Shown one piece after another: positions 36,325 to 51,000 of a stretch of 64,000 nt of DNA. Source of the stretch: Trematomus loennbergii (taxonomy: Eukaryota; Chordata; Actinopteri; Perciformes; Nototheniidae); assembly GCA_012861695.1 (NCBI GenBank), contig JAAOOA010000026.1, positions 8,774,661 through 8,838,660 of the forward strand, in the 5' to 3' direction. Every line of letters begins with the position of its first letter. The first letter of the stretch is position 1. Position numbers and translations under genes: made by a program. The notes below the pieces were generated by a model that saw nothing but the letters and a program-made list of their open reading frames with translations, had not been told where the DNA came from and did not search any database.

Positions 36325-37904
36325 ACTAGTATTTTGGGAATTTCTAGTTGGAAAAGGAAACTGTACATTGAATGAAAGCTCACAGTCCATCCAATGTGTG
36401 ACATTATTAAAGACACAGTTTGTGAGGAAATCATGGAGCACCTGCACACCCAGTGAAGTCTTCCTCTCTGCAGCAGTGTTGTTCTGTAGTTCAGCCTGGA
36501 CAAACCTCCCTGAAGACGAGGAAAAAAGAGAATTTAGTATATACATATGCCAAAACATCCAAAAAAAGCCATGATAAAATGGGGTCGTTTTTTGTCATTA
36601 GAAATAGCCATTGTAATAACACTACAGGAGGACCTAGCAGCAGTAGCAGTGCCATAATATAATTACATCAGATCTCTTTCATATTTTATATGGTGGAAAA
36701 ATAAAAGCTTATGTCGTGCAACAGAAGGTTCAGGATTCCACAGCTTAGCGGCTGCAGAGGTCACTCACTCTCATTCCATTAAATTACAATTACATGTTTT
36801 CATGCTAGGTTAGGCAGTTCTATACACTGTTGTTTCCCTCATAAGTGTATGCCTGACTCTGCTCTGTATGTACCGACCACCGCAGCTCTGCAATCTGCTC
36901 ACCTACTTGACCAAAAGATACGCAGAAGAGAAAACCAAAAGGAGAATCATAATATCATCATTAATGTGGTTATGAAAACTACAAACATAAACATCTATTC
37001 ATAAAGGGATTTGCTTTAATCTGGTTGGGTTTAACGATGGCGGGATTATTGACTGTTACGGAGGAGGCATTAGGTGTCACATGTCCCTGGAGTCTAGGAT
37101 AGGGCTCTACATCAGAGGGAAACCTCTTACATCTTTTTGCCCTCCAACTGACCAGATTACAGTTTACTAGTGATGACTAACTGATACTGAATCAGGATTT
37201 TAGTCCGTCCCGGCAGAAACAAAGTGCATAACCACAATGTGTTCTTAAAACCAACAGCAGCCCTGCCAGAGTATCCATCTATAAGCAGGTACACAATGCG
37301 GACACATTTTTCCAATGGAACATCACTGTGCTATAATGACACTGCTGTCTGTATGGAAATAAGTGAGCAGTTCAGCATACTCCTGTGGAACAAAAGGTCC
37401 AAAATAAGGTCCGTAGAGTATTGTGAGCAATTGTGTCATTGTATGGGGGAGACTTGCTACAGATTCAGGCTCAAATAAAAAAAATGTTGTGCCACCTCAG
37501 GAAAACAAGACTGAAATATTTTACTTTTTGTAAAATGAATGTGACCTTTCATCGGCATATTGTATTAAAATTAGAAGCTCTCCCATGTGGAATTTGTCAG
37601 ACCGTAATCAGTTCAGTCATGCTCGAAAACAATGCAAACATCATTCCCTCAGATCAAACATAATCCTACAGTAATATTGCACTGAAGTTCTCCGAAAGAG
37701 ATTTATCCACTAAAGACCTTAATAGCTGTCTGCTCTTATCATCTGTAGACAGATTGCATCATACAATGCAATACTCTGTGGTGCACTTATAATATGTGAT
37801 TTATTATTTTCTTTCATTACATTCAAAAGCAATACTCCAGATGTACAGTTAGCAGCAGGCAGTAACAACATTTTGAGTAACTAAGTTTGTAATCTATGTC
37901 TCAC

Positions 37905-38160
37905 AATTGGTGTAAAGAACTAAAGAAAAGTATATTCACCAAACTATTCAAGTACTTAGGGACACATTTGAGGTTATTGTACTATACTGTAGCATTTCCA
38001 TTTCATGCTACACGAAACTTTGGCAAAAGTACATTTCAGAGGGATGTATCGTAACTTAGCTATTTTACATTTAACATTAGTTACAGTATTAATTCTGATG
38101 ATTAAAGTTCTATGATCACCTTATATGATCCTATGTTATAGATTATAGACTGCTCAGCAG
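37905..38160. repeat. Teleost TACTTAAGT-rich repeat, copy 2 (diverged)
   Basis: AAGTACTTAGGGACACATTT, GCATTTCCATTTCATGCTAC and AAAGTACATTTCAGAGGGAT match the left half of the family also seen at 16550 and 63185. The right part is much diverged or missing. Confidence 0.5.
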
Positions 38161-41100
38161 CCAGCAGTGTTTTTAACTTCCAAAAGAGTAATTTCCATGG
38201 TTGCATTGCGATTTTACTTCACTACCGTGTAGGACAAGTCTTTTACTCGCACAGTTGTTAATAGAATCATATCATTTGAGTTAAGAGGGAAAATATTCCA
38301 CAACATGTCCAAAGTAATTAATTGTAAGCCAACGGCCAGTGTAGCTGAAATTATGAGTGGCTTGAGAGAGAATATGAAACAATATTATTATTAATATGCT
38401 AATAATCAGTTCAATATTTGTGTAATTTATAAAGCTGGTTGAAAAAGAAAATGTTTCAATTAAATATTAATGTGGAAGTATAGGGAATTGCACTAGTAGT
38501 GCACTTACAGTTAGTCATATTCAAAGGTGTGCATTTTACTTTTGCACTTGTGTTTCTTGATGTAGAACGTTCATCTGAATAGTAACTAGACCTACTTAAT
38601 ATCTCAGTCAGATAAAAGTATGGGAACATTATAATTCCCAGATAAACACAATAACAACACAATATTGTGAAGTAAAAAAAGTAGCATTAATTAGAAATAC
38701 CAAATAAATTCCAAATACCTCAACATTGTTCTTTAGCACAACACTAGTTATTTTACTAAGTTATAGTACAGTACCACCAATGCAGAGTAGCCTTATTTCA
38801 CCATTATTGTAGGACAGACAAAACAAACCATTTAAAGACAATTTGGGGATATGGGAAAACATTTACCACCATCACCCTGACACTCAACATTGCACATTGC
38901 ATTTAATATATACATGTCGGCTAATGTTTAAATGACACTGTCATTTAAATAGATGGTACACCTAGAAAACTAAATAATTTAATCACAATGTATTTAATTA
39001 AAGCATTAAGTTAGCTAGCTTACCTGCAAACCATGCTGGGCTGCACTAGCATTTACCTCTGCTGTAGCACTTAGCATGTTCACTGTCAACAGTTAAATCA
39101 TGTGACTCCGGGTAGAAGGTAACTGTGTGCTCCACATGCGGACCTCATGTTTGTTTTAGTTTTTTTGTTTTTTTGTAACGCTAGCTGCATGCATTGTCCT
39201 TCCAGCACTTAAGCTAGCTTACCTTTTTCAGGTGAGTGCTAGCTTGAAAAAGTTAGACGAAGTCCTGCTGCTGTCTGTCTTCCGCTTGAACTTCCTTCCG
39301 GTTGTTTTCAGAGGTTCAGGATCACTGCTTCATGAAGGTAAAGCTTGAAAATCCATTTGGCTGTGTTCAGTCGTGCTTGAAGACCACGAAGCTGCAGACC
39401 TCCTGCTGGGTGTTGTCTTGCCATGCTGATGATCTCTTGGCTGCTATTATTTTTGTAAAAGTCAGTAGATAAAAATGAGGATTCCATGATGCTGGTTTGG
39501 ATAGTGTTGGTGACATATAACTCCTGCTGCTCATATAGCTTAAGTATTGTTTGTGATATGAACGTAATGGGTTTTGTAGCATATTTCCCATGAGATCATG
39601 TTGTTCCTGGTGGTTCAAATGCAAACAGTAGAGGTTAATATTGCATTATGGCTTCAGGGAACTGAGGTTTTTCTAGCCCTTCCAAAAATGGTGATTGGTA
39701 AACACTCACCACATGTTCTCCATGCATCATCTATCCAACTGAAGGAAACTGAACAATCTTTAGTTTGATGGGATGGATTCAAGAGTTTATTATGATCATA
39801 TTTTCAGTGTAGTTAAGAACAAAATTAAGGAGTGCCAATGTCTCCTGCAAAACCTGTAATATATGATTTTTGTGGCCACTATGGGGCATTGAAAACAAGT
39901 CATTATCCCAACTCTGATGCTTAAGAATAATAGCCTATCTTTAATTTATCGATGATCTTTTAGTTCATAAAACATTACAACTAAAAATAGATGCTTACAA
40001 TTCCCTAAAGCTCAGGGTAACGTATGTTATAACAAAACATATATATTCAGTGTATTATGATGTTAGTCAGGAAGAAATGGTTCCTATTAAAGGAGCTCGA
40101 GCTACTATTTTTTCCCCTTTTTTGCTAAAAAAGTACCCAATCGAGCAACTCATACAAATGTACTGATTGACCTTAACCCAGGGTATTCAGGTTATAACAG
40201 CAAAGCAACTATTTTAAATGCTATCTTATGTGTAATGTTGTTTTTAACTAAATACAAACATCTCACCATCCTTTAGCTTCAATGAACGTTGCTCTCCTTT
40301 CTAAATGTTTTCAGGTCCATTATTTCTATTTGCAATACACCCTTCCAGTGACTTGTAATTTATATTCCATCAGCAAATATTACAGAAAAAAAAGGATTAC
40401 ACATATTTTATACATCCTTTTAAAAGACAGATACCAGAAATGCTAGAAAAGATGCTGACTCATGATATGACTTTCATATAAAAACCTGTTGGTTTAGACT
40501 AGGCTCAGCTGAATCAGAAAAAAAGAACATTTGTCAACTAAACCTGTTGTGTACAAGGCCTTGACCTTAAGTGGATCAGTCGACGGATGTCAGGTTTCCC
40601 TTTGACCCTTCACTAGTTCATATTGTGGGCTGGCATTTCTGGGAAAGTATTAATCCTCACTCGGTCAGGCAGATTAACGCTGGAGAGTGGGGGGTGGGGG
40701 GGGTCTGGTAACGGGATATTGTGTGTCGTTCTTGATGTAGTTATAAAATAATCTGCTGATCGAGACCCCTTAAGAGGACCCCTGCTGCATGTGTGTGTGG
40801 GATCAAAGCCTGAGTCGGTAGAGGAAAGGGATCCAGATGAGAGACTGAAGATATGTGTGTGTCATGTGTTTGATTGAATCTTTTAGTGACAAATGAATCT
40901 TTTGTCAAGAATCCTGCAGAGGAAGATCACATCTGTGCCTGCAAATGAAGATAAATGATTATTGAGGGCACAAAAGGAACTTTTTCCAATAAATGTAATA
41001 ACATCCCCCATTTACTGTATGATCTAATATCCTTCCCCCTGCAGTAATTCCGCTGCTTAAACAGCTATTATCTCTAGATTGTGAAGCTCAACTAGGATCG

Positions 41101-41768
41101 AGGCAAACCTGCATTGCTCTGTGCCCTTCTAATCATTTTAGTCCCCTAAGGTGTGCGTACTGACTCTTTACATTGGGCAGATGTTGGAGGTATTATTTTT
41201 CCATGTGTAGGAATGCAAAGAACAAGATAAAGGAATCATGGCTGTGAAGTCATTAAAACAATTATTATTGTCATTCAATTAGTCCCTTTACGGTTTACAT
41301 ACATTTTTGTCTCAAGATTATCAAACAACTATATTGAATTAAACATTATTTGGTCCTTATGAAGGTCATTTCTGAATGTGCAAAGTTGATGTTGTTTGTC
41401 GTGGACTGTCATCAATTAACTTAATGCACTTTTGTTCAAACACATGCACCTTGACTGAACATTTAAAATATATTTTCCCCTGTTTGATGGCACATTTTGG
41501 GAGGAGATAAGAATACAAGGGATTTTTTTCTCAGTGAATCTGATGGGAAAGAGGTGCTCCATGAAGGAACACCATACTGACAGGTAATCCATACTGTAGG
41601 TGTGTGAGTGATAGATAAAGAGCCACAGTGAATATATGAATATGAATATATAAATTCATTTAATTCTATGTCGCTGCACATACATTTTCTCTTTCTCTTT
41701 TTGTGTTTCGGTCCCCCTCTTTTTCCTAATACAGGAGATAGGTAAGCTTTTGCTCAGGGACAAACAGA

Positions 41769-41950
<182 letters not shown>

Positions 41951-42380
41951 CGTGTGAGTAACAAGATAACAAGAAGCCTCTAACCTCTGCTGGGAGGTCA
42001 TCGGAGAAGTCCAGCAGTCATATCCGAGGTTAAATGCTATGTGATGGCAAGGTGCTCGGTAAAGGTTAAAGTGACTCACAGCGCATCTGGGTACCACACG
42101 CAAGAACAGAAAAAATAATATGAAAAAATTCCTGCTGGATGGAGGAAATGTCACTTGTCTTTAGAGTTACTCCTCTGGAGCAGAGAGGACTGTGATCTGA
42201 ACAGCATAACGTAATTAATTCCACAATCAGAATGTACTGCCTAATGATTTATGATTTGGTGATATTACCAGCAGACACTGAAGTTTACTCAAAAGTATAT
42301 TGCACGGTCTGCATCGCATGACCAAGGCTAGTTGTTGAATGAAAACTGTAAGGCAAATGAATAGTATTAATATGTTAGTG

Positions 42381-42632
42381 TTAAAGGTCCAGTGTGTAGG
42401 ATGTAGTGTTAGTATTCATAACTAACATTGTGTATAATAACCTGAAACAAAGAATTGTTGTGACCTTTATGTCTACATTAAAGTTCTCATTATAACAGAC
42501 AGTCAACAGACCTTTGTCATGTTTACATTTCCTTTAAGCTTACCCTTTGTTCTTCAACACACTTGTAAAATGAGGGTGAGTAGAGGGGCTGAATGCCACT
42601 AAACCTGTCTACATTATTGGTTTGTTCCCATG
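42381..42632. repeat. MITE-like repeat starting TTAA-AGGTCCAGTGTGTAGGA
   Basis: The left end TTAAAGGTCCAGTGTGTAGG is a familiar start of a fish repeat. The right part contains GCCACTAAACCTGTCTACAT, a decayed inverse of the expected opposite end (CACTAAATCCTACACACTGG). No coding sequence is seen. It shares the TTAA-AGGTCC start with the element at 14057. Confidence 0.5.
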
Positions 42633-43884
42633 TTTGGCCTATAAACTGTTCCTTTATCTTCATCATTTGTTATTATTCTATCTAAGAGTTATTTTAATTA
42701 AGTCTGCCTCGCAGCTGCCATTGGACCGCCATTGGGAGCCTGCTCGTCCATGTACTGTACAGTATGTCCTAAAAGCTCACATCTCGTTCTCAAATGATTG
42801 CTTATCTATTATACATCCGGACATATATCAAGTACAGAAAATGCACATATGCAGTTGGAATGCACTGCTGTAAAATCTAAATGTAACGTCATACTTAGTA
42901 TGAATACAAGGTTAGTTTGCAATTTTGGACAGAAAGATAGACCTCCCAGAGCTAATCTTGATTGACTTTTCTTTGCACACAGTTCAATATTGAGTTCAGA
43001 TCACACAGGCAGCGCTCCTGCTGTGTTCTCTTTGAAAAAGATGTGTCATGACTGCAGCCTCTATATCGAGTCCAGTATGCCTTTAGAGAATATTCTGTTA
43101 TCTGCCAGGCGATTCATGTTAAAAAGAAGTATGTTACTACTATACTTATGCATGCAATTTTAGCTAAATAATGATATAGACTGTATACATATAGATATTC
43201 TGGTCTATGGACATGTTGCTAAATATAAAGCTATAAAGCATGCTTTTGAGAAGGCATGTTCCCTAAAACAAACTAGAAAATTGCTTATATTCCCACCTAT
43301 AGGTTTAAAGGGTGGTAAAGCTGACATCAAAACGACAGACTGATGTGTGTGTGTGTGTGTGTGTGGGTGGGTGAGTGTGTGTGTGTGGATCTAGACAAAG
43401 AGAGTGGGCAGACGCAGACAGAGCAGTGGAGGAAGGCTGCTCTTGAATTCTAATCAGTCCTCTGTTTTTATTCCCAGGAAGCTTTCGCCCAACAGACCAG
43501 GACATGTGCATCTCATCAGTGCTTACACAGAGACCAAGTAAACACACACCCACACACACATTGACCAAGTCTGACTTTTACTGTGAGGATGCATATCTGA
43601 TGTGAAAGGAGGCGGGAGACTGGGACAAAATAGAAAATGAGGTGAACAGTGACATCAATCTCTGGACTGCTGTCGGAGTAAAAAGCTGCATAAATATGAC
43701 TCATTCCAGATCAGACTCCGTCAGAAATCACCTTGTGGATTACCACGGCTGTCTCTGTGGGTGGGGGTGACCTTACATGAGCACCTGAGGACAGTGGCTC
43801 CGTTTTGTTTATGCTACAAATGCCTTCAGGTGATTGTTTGAAATGAAATGTATAGTGGGAAGAAAGTAAAGCTGACATTGATTC

Positions 43885-44102
43885 GACTGGCCTGATGAAA
43901 TTCGATCAAAGGGACAAACAGGACAAAACTGGAAGGGCTGCATTTTTGAACTGACAAATATGGCTTTGAATGCAGTATTTAATTGCAAATTATAAAAATG
44001 GGATTTTAGCCTTTGCAGACCATTTACATGCACACACATCTATATTACACATGCACTACAGGACAGGAAAACCCCCAAAAGCATAATAGGGCCCCTTTTA
44101 AT
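43885..44102. mobile_element. Right half of a relative of the 14057 MITE
   Basis: The sequence CATTTACATGCACACACATC ... ACTACAGGACAGGAAAACCC ... GCATAATAGGGCCCCTTTTA, with TTAA at its edge, parallels the right end of the 14057-14706 element: GTTTACATGCATAAAAAGC ... GGGGACAGGTAATAACC ... GCATGACATGGGACCTTTAA. The left end is not preserved clearly. It is therefore read as a truncated or diverged family member. Confidence 0.5.
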
Positions 44103-44158
44103 TTCTAGTGGAGATATAAGTGTTCACAATGTTTATATGCATATATTATTATATGCAT

Positions 44159-44159
44159 A

Positions 44160-44189
<30 letters not shown>
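44159..44189. repeat. (ATT)n microsatellite
   Basis: About ten ATT units in perfect register. Confidence 0.9.
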
Positions 44190-44191
<2 letters not shown>

Positions 44192-44530
44192 TTTGCCAAG
44201 TACAGTACATGTGTACATATGTTTATATATAGTATTTTCATTTCCAAAAAAGATAGTTGAAACTGCTATTGACATGTGCAGAAAATGACCCTATATCTAG
44301 TTTTCTTATATATATGCATTTATTTTTGCCTTAACTTTTTATTTCTTTATTTCTTTGTTCTCCTTAATTTCTATACGTTTTTGACGCAATAATGCCAATG
44401 TTGTATTAGGATGATGATTCACGGAGGGTTACTTCCCATAAGCTATGCTTCAGCCCTCCCGCTTCTACACATTTTGTTCATCTTTGTGAGTATGAATTAT
44501 ACTTTTTTAGTTTTTTGGATGAATTAGTAG

Positions 44531-44551
44531 AAAAAAAAAAAAAAAAAAAAA
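44531..44551 (+). repeat. A21 homopolymer
   Basis: A run of 21 A residues followed by GAGATCT. It may be the tail of a retroposed sequence, but no AATAAA or recognisable body precedes it, so its origin is uncertain. Confidence 0.85.
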
Positions 44552-47454
44552 GAGATCTAAAAGCTTGCATACATACCAAACAAGAGGCTGTTTGTGGCAT
44601 ACATGTAGGACTCAAATGATCCAAAAGGCATTTAGTTTATTTTACTGCAGCTGTTAAATAATATATTGATTTGTGTAAATGTCATGGTTTCAATAAATAC
44701 CTAGAAGGAGCTGTTAGAGAATATGCTACTGTATCACTTACTGCAACAGCTGTTACTGCTGTATGCCGGAACAACTCTCACTGTATCTTTGATATTTCTA
44801 GGATTTTATGTCTTTTTTGTCAATATATTTTTGAAAAAATATATCCCAGAGCACACAGAGATGCCTAGAAACCCATTTGGTGTGGGAAAGCTAATTAAGC
44901 CCTTGATAAATGTTAAACACATAAATCATGGATTATGACCATTTGTTCTGCAGATTCATTAAATTATATCTGAATGGGAAAGTCATTTAGCATCAAACCC
45001 ATTATTCTTTAGGAGAATCCTCTGCACTTTCCATTTGCAATATCCAAAACCGACTCTATGGCTGTTGGTCCACAATGAAATGCATTAGCACACACATATA
45101 TGGTCTATATTTTTTCATACTGTCCTTGGTAGGATTTCACTTACATGATTGTTGACCTCAGTGCTGCAGGTTAAATCAAAATGCTTTGATATGCAATCCA
45201 TAATAATTGAAACCACAGCATGGGATAACGTCTTTCTAAAGGACAAGCTAATGAAGTCGTATAGGTCACAAGTCATGTCATGGTCATGCTAAGGTTAAAC
45301 CGTATGTTCTGTCAGTGTAATGCTAAAATGAAAACACCACATAATTACCTCACAGATGGTATCATCACGCAGGACCTCAAAGTATACTGACTACATTTCA
45401 GCGGTCAATTTACACATTACTGTTCCCTCTATGGCTATTGTAATGACGTAGATAACTGGATACATTCAAAACATGTGATGTCAAATTGATGGGTAACTCT
45501 CCTTTACATATTCTAGCTATGATAACATTGACTCCAAATGTAAGGCCTTCTCTCACACATTTGTCAACCTTGAGTTCCTACTGGCTCATTGAGGGTCAAG
45601 CATAAGCCTGCAACCTTATTTGAGTTTTTCAAAAGCGATAACCCAACTATTCCTTATCGTATACATCCAGGCCTGGAAGAGAGGGCACAGTAAGGAGAAT
45701 TGGATGAGGCTTTTATTTTTAACAATGTTGACAGGTGCACCCTGGGAGTTCCTCCTCCTAATGTATTCATAACAAGCTGCTTTGACAGTTCCCTGGAAAC
45801 AACCCAATCAAGCCAGGACCTGCCTGGCACCCTGGGGCAATAAACAACATGATTTCACTGTAGCTAAAATATCAGTTAAGTTGCTGGTAAACTCACAATT
45901 GGCAGCTTGTTTTTCTCTCATTAAGAATAAATATTAAAAGATACTACTACTTGATTTTGGCAGTCTCTGGGGAGAAAAAGTGTTTTCCCGGTCACCTGAG
46001 TCCTTCTCATTGTCCTGCAGCATGGTCTCCTGTGCCTTCCCTTCTTCCTTCCTTCTCTTCAGCTGGCACATCAATATGGCCCCCGCCTTCGAAAAGTGTG
46101 CTGTCGGTGTTAGATCGTAAGAGCAGTGAGGTGAAGCTCTTTTCCTGGAGTTCCTGGTAAATATGTATCTTCTTTTCTTATTTTGCAGGAAATCGGACCC
46201 TGATTATAAGCATCAGTACTAAAGAGCATTAGCCACACTTAGCTGATGGTCTTCTTTACTTATGTATGTCATAGAGGCATCAATATTAATTTGAGGCTGT
46301 TTTGTAACCAGAGAAGTGTTCATTATTTAAAAACGAATTACTGTGAGAGTGTTATGGATGTCACTCACTCTGGTCGGCACTTCTCCCGCCCTCAGGTCGA
46401 CATGGGCAGCTCGCTCTGTTCTGGCAGAGGACATTCTAGATGTTTCCTTCACAGCCCCCTCCTAACCCCTCTGCCCATTTCATTCAGAACAAGATGGTCT
46501 GATAGGATGTGGGTGAAAGTCTATTCAAGAAAAACACATTCTGACAGTATAAACTATTTTTTAAATAAAGGATTTTAAGTGTGTTTTTATGTTGATGTGG
46601 TTTCATTACCAGTATTTAAGCATGCCATTCATTCGCCCCATTAGGCCTGGCCTTCTCTATAATTCACCAGCTGAATGGGAGATGAATGGATGTGCTTTGT
46701 TGCTTTAGCACACTGTAACCTTGCAGATCGGTAACACTGACTCAGAAAGCTGCATCACATCTTTATCAACAACATCCCATCAGACCATCTTTTATAAGAC
46801 CTAAATAATATGCAATATTCAAGTCTGCATCAAGTTTAAGACTTTAGTTCCATGCAGTGATGACTAAGGAACCTCCAATTGCTATAAAAGGTTGAAAGCT
46901 AAGTCCACTTAAGATATATAATTGACCTTATCTCAACTATTTATAAAAACGTAATGGACTACATATCTAATTATTTTAAACGAACAAATAGTACCTTGTG
47001 ATTATTTATTTTAGTATCTTTTAAGGGACTAGTCATTTAGCCTCATCGTGGATGTAATAGCTCTGGAGCTCATGTAAGTCTGCTCCTGTGATGAAGGCTT
47101 TAGTAAACAAACATTCGTTGTCATCTTAAGTCACATCAAACAAACTGAAACATTTATTTCCCCTGAATACAATTACTCACATTTAATGAGGCATGGATGT
47201 GTAATAGAGGGCAGTGTGTCTCTGATAACTGAGATACAGAGCGACTGAAGCATGCGTCACCCTGATGTAACCCTGTGAGAGACGGCTTTCAAAAAGGTAA
47301 CCGCAAACCACCTGTGCAATATGAGCTGTGCTCAGTTTTTAATTGGGGAGGGAGGACACATCCAACCTCGCAGTGAAAAGGACTCCGCTCATTCAAGAAA
47401 TTCATTATAAGCTTTAAATAAAAAGTATTAATTCCTTTCATTATAAAATTGATT

Positions 47455-47670
47455 TAAAGATTATTTTCTCAATTAATCAACTAGTCGTTATGATTAAATG
47501 TTAGAAAATAGTAAGAATGGCTGTTGTAACTTTAGAGTTGGAAGATGTCTTGTTTTGTCCAAAAAGCTCAAGAAAACAAAAAAATCATCAAATCCAGATA
47601 TTTCAGAAGCTGTAAAATCATTGAAATATGATTTCTAATATAGTTGACTCATTGTTGCAGCTGGAAATGC
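47455..47670. repeat. Teleost repeat (AATTAATCAACTAGTC type)
   Basis: TTATTTTCTCAATTAATCAA, GATGTCTTGTTTTGTCC, and CAGCTGGAAATGCAACTCT near the end match a common fish repeat whose ends are versions of GATTAATCGATTAGT and GTTGCAGCTCTA. It lies just beyond the inferred 3' end of hcn1. Confidence 0.5.
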
Positions 47671-48029
47671 AACTCTAAACCAATGTATCTTTCATAAGAG
47701 CTAGTTCTCCTATAAGAGGATCACATTAGCGATGAGTAACCTGTCCCATCTTTGAGTACATTCATGCAGAGGAATCCGTCTTCGCTGTGACGACGTTGAC
47801 TGATAACTGGATTTGAAGGTAATGAATGGAATTCCCCGGTGACCACATGGAGCGATTTTTCACCTCGGCTGTATCTGCTGACAGACACTGTTCCTAAATA
47901 CTCGATGACCCTCTCCATCACTGCTTCATCTCTGAAACCCTTTCTCCATTCTCTCCCTCCATTAAATTCTAAAAGAGGTCTCCATGGACCCCTCACTGCT
48001 CCACAATAGAAAGACACATACTCGTTTTT

Positions 48030-51000
48030 TTTAAATGACAATATGTCTTTTATTTTCTATATTTTAAAGGTTTATTATTTACAAACAAAATAAACAAAAA
48101 AAAAAAATCAAAAAGATTTTTTGACAAACACTGTTTGTCTGCATATTGTTGTAAGAAAGTTTACATTTATCTTTCTTTCTTCCGTATCAAGTAACCGACT
48201 GATAGTTCTTTCCCTCTAAGCCTTGGATTACATAAATGAGCTGAACAATGACCATGTGAGTGGGGTTTAAAGAGCTCCGCCCCTCTCTCCACTGCGCACA
48301 TCATCAGTAAACATATGAAACCTGTGGTCATCAACCCAAATCAACATTTGGTTCGTCCTCTCTTCTTTTCTTTTTTTCTCAAACCAACAAAAGAACAAAC
48401 AAAAAGAAATATACAAATATATGTGCTGGTTTGTTGAGAGTCTCTATACTGCTAATACGTAAGCTCGTTATTTTAGTGTCACCATTAATGCCCATTCCAG
48501 TATGTTAATTGTGATTGGTATAGTGAAAAAACACATAGTTGGGAAGCTCTCCCTCCAAAGGCAAGTATCAAAAACAGCACAAAGCAACAGTGCTGCTATC
48601 CATCTTGACTGAACTAGTTCCTATACACTATGGCATATTCACGATTAAGCGCTTTTCCTTTTATATAGAACATTTCCCCCTTCATTTTGAACCTCATTCA
48701 GGATCAGGGCAGCACGAATTCTCTGGGATGTTGCTCCCTTACTTACTCATTCAACATCTAACCTAGCCGAAATAATCTGTACCTTTTTATTTATTACTAG
48801 TAAATCAGAAAGTGCAATTTAAAACAATAACAATGAATGTTTCGCTTTGGCCAGTTTCCTTCCACACATCAATATACAACCCAAACATCAGTGGCTAGCT
48901 ACAAACAAAGGTATAACGGTGCTCCGAATTTGTACAATGTCTCATCGAGCGTGATATTACTGCTAAAGATTGCACTTTTTTTTCTTTTAACTGTACATAA
49001 CCTCATTAAATATGCTATATAGCTTGACCGAGAATGTAAAACAAAAAAAATCCTGCATCTAGAAGTTCACATTGCAATTAAAGATACCAATTAGATAAAC
49101 TGAGACATCTGGCCATCATTGCTTATTCCTTTCCTGTCTAAAAACACTGAGACATAGAACACATTGAGTATAGTAAGAATGAATGCGCAGTTGTGTGCAG
49201 AAGTGCCCCCCCCCCCTCCCCGTACGCACCAAGCTCACACTCAAAACAAAAGGATGGAACATGGCTATAGTTTAGGCACAAATACTTAAGAATGTCCATG
49301 TGAAGAGTCAATGCTTCTGTTCACACACAGATAACGTCTAGGCAGACAGACAATGAACAAAACATAATCTAACATTACATTTAACGTCGACATTTTTGAG
49401 ATAGTATCTTTTTTTTAAGTATTTGTGACAAGTGCATGCTTTCATGACATTGGTGGGTTGACTGTATTGGTACACTATCGACACAATCTGTAGCGAAGAC
49501 TTGTAATCTTTTAAAAAAACGCTATCTCAGAGGGCTTAGTCACTCTCATGGGGGCCATGAAAACTGACTGGAATAAGAAAATCCATCATGACAGCAGAAT
49601 ACTTCTGTCACTCACTTTATATGAAGATTGCAGGAAAGGCCTCACGCACGCCAATCCACTCTATCTGCAGGGAAATGGCCCGTAAGCCGCCGCGGCTGGC
49701 TTATTTTAGTTGAATTATCAAATACTTGTATTATTGTAGGATTAAAATGCTCCAATTTAGCTTTTATCCTTTTTTGATTGAGGCACGATATTCTGGCTTG
49801 ACCTTGCTTCCCTTTGCCTCACATCAGTCTAGGTCAGTTTAGAGTGCCTAAGCCCACAAACTGGATTTACACGAGACAGAAACCTTAATGCAAACCAGCA
49901 TTTCTTTTTCCGACACAAAAACACAGCTCGGTGAAAATGTCCCCTCTTCACACTTGAGCGACTGCATACATGACGCCTTTAACCTCAAACAAATGAGTTG
50001 GAAAACGTCGTGGCAGGCTCTTCAACTACAATAATTGTGATGTGACAGCGTACAGTACAGTTATACTCAAGAAGCAGCTTTAAAAAAAAAAAGAAGTTTG
50101 ATGAACAGAAAAAAGCCTAATTTCCATCTTTGAACAAAAAACGATCCTGGGCAGTTTTTAGGGAATGAGGCGAGTCAAAACGACACATTTACTTTCAATA
50201 GGATGATTTTTGAAAACAAGTTGTGTATTATATTGTATATGTTCACTTGATGTGAAATTAAAAACTACACTAGGGCTAGGGATAGTATACATAGAGAGGG
50301 ATTGTTAAATGTCCTCCAATCAGGCGTTCCTCAGCATCAAGTAGTGCTAGCTATTGCATTAAGGTTCGTTTATCTCTTATGGAACATAATGTATTTTGTC
50401 ACTAAACCTTTTTCGCGTATAGATGATATCCAGGTTCCTGATAGAAGTAAGACATTGTTATGATAGAGAATGCACCACACAGTATCTGTAAATACTAGAT
50501 CTACAAAACTATTTACAGCACACATATAGGTAATCTTTATGTCACAGTCTATTGCATAATGGTGATAATCTTTAGTTTATAAATATTATAAATATACACA
50601 GAATTTTTAAGCAACATTACGTAACATCTCAGCCATCTGAAATTAGGAATAGAAAAACAATAGCATCCATCCGTCTGTCTCCACACTCCATTCTCCTTGA
50701 AAAGAAACAAAGAAAGCAGCATTTCTATTATCTATTCCCTTTGGACCCATAACACTGTCATGGTTTGTATGTGAGCCGCTGTGGGGATATAGTGGCCCGA
50801 CATACGGTATTCTGTCGCAGAGAGCAACGTAACACTTAGTTTCAGTTTCTGTGTTGGTTTCTGAAATGAGGGTTCAGGAAACTGGTACGAGATTCATTTC
50901 ATGAGTGTGTGCTTTTTGAGATTATTTGTCAGAGTTGCTTGCATGTATTATTCCACAGTGGTGCCTAAAGCTGCTTAATAGGAGAAGATCATTTTTCTCT

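Noticed and set aside
36124..36558. 144-codon minus-strand frame
   Set aside because: Part of it is antisense to a LINE tail and its tandem repeat (the RIRIRI segment); no family recognised.
47721..48041. 106-codon minus-strand frame as a small gene
   Set aside because: No recognised domain, no promoter or splice evidence; it lies beyond the inferred hcn1 poly(A) region. Kept only as a note.
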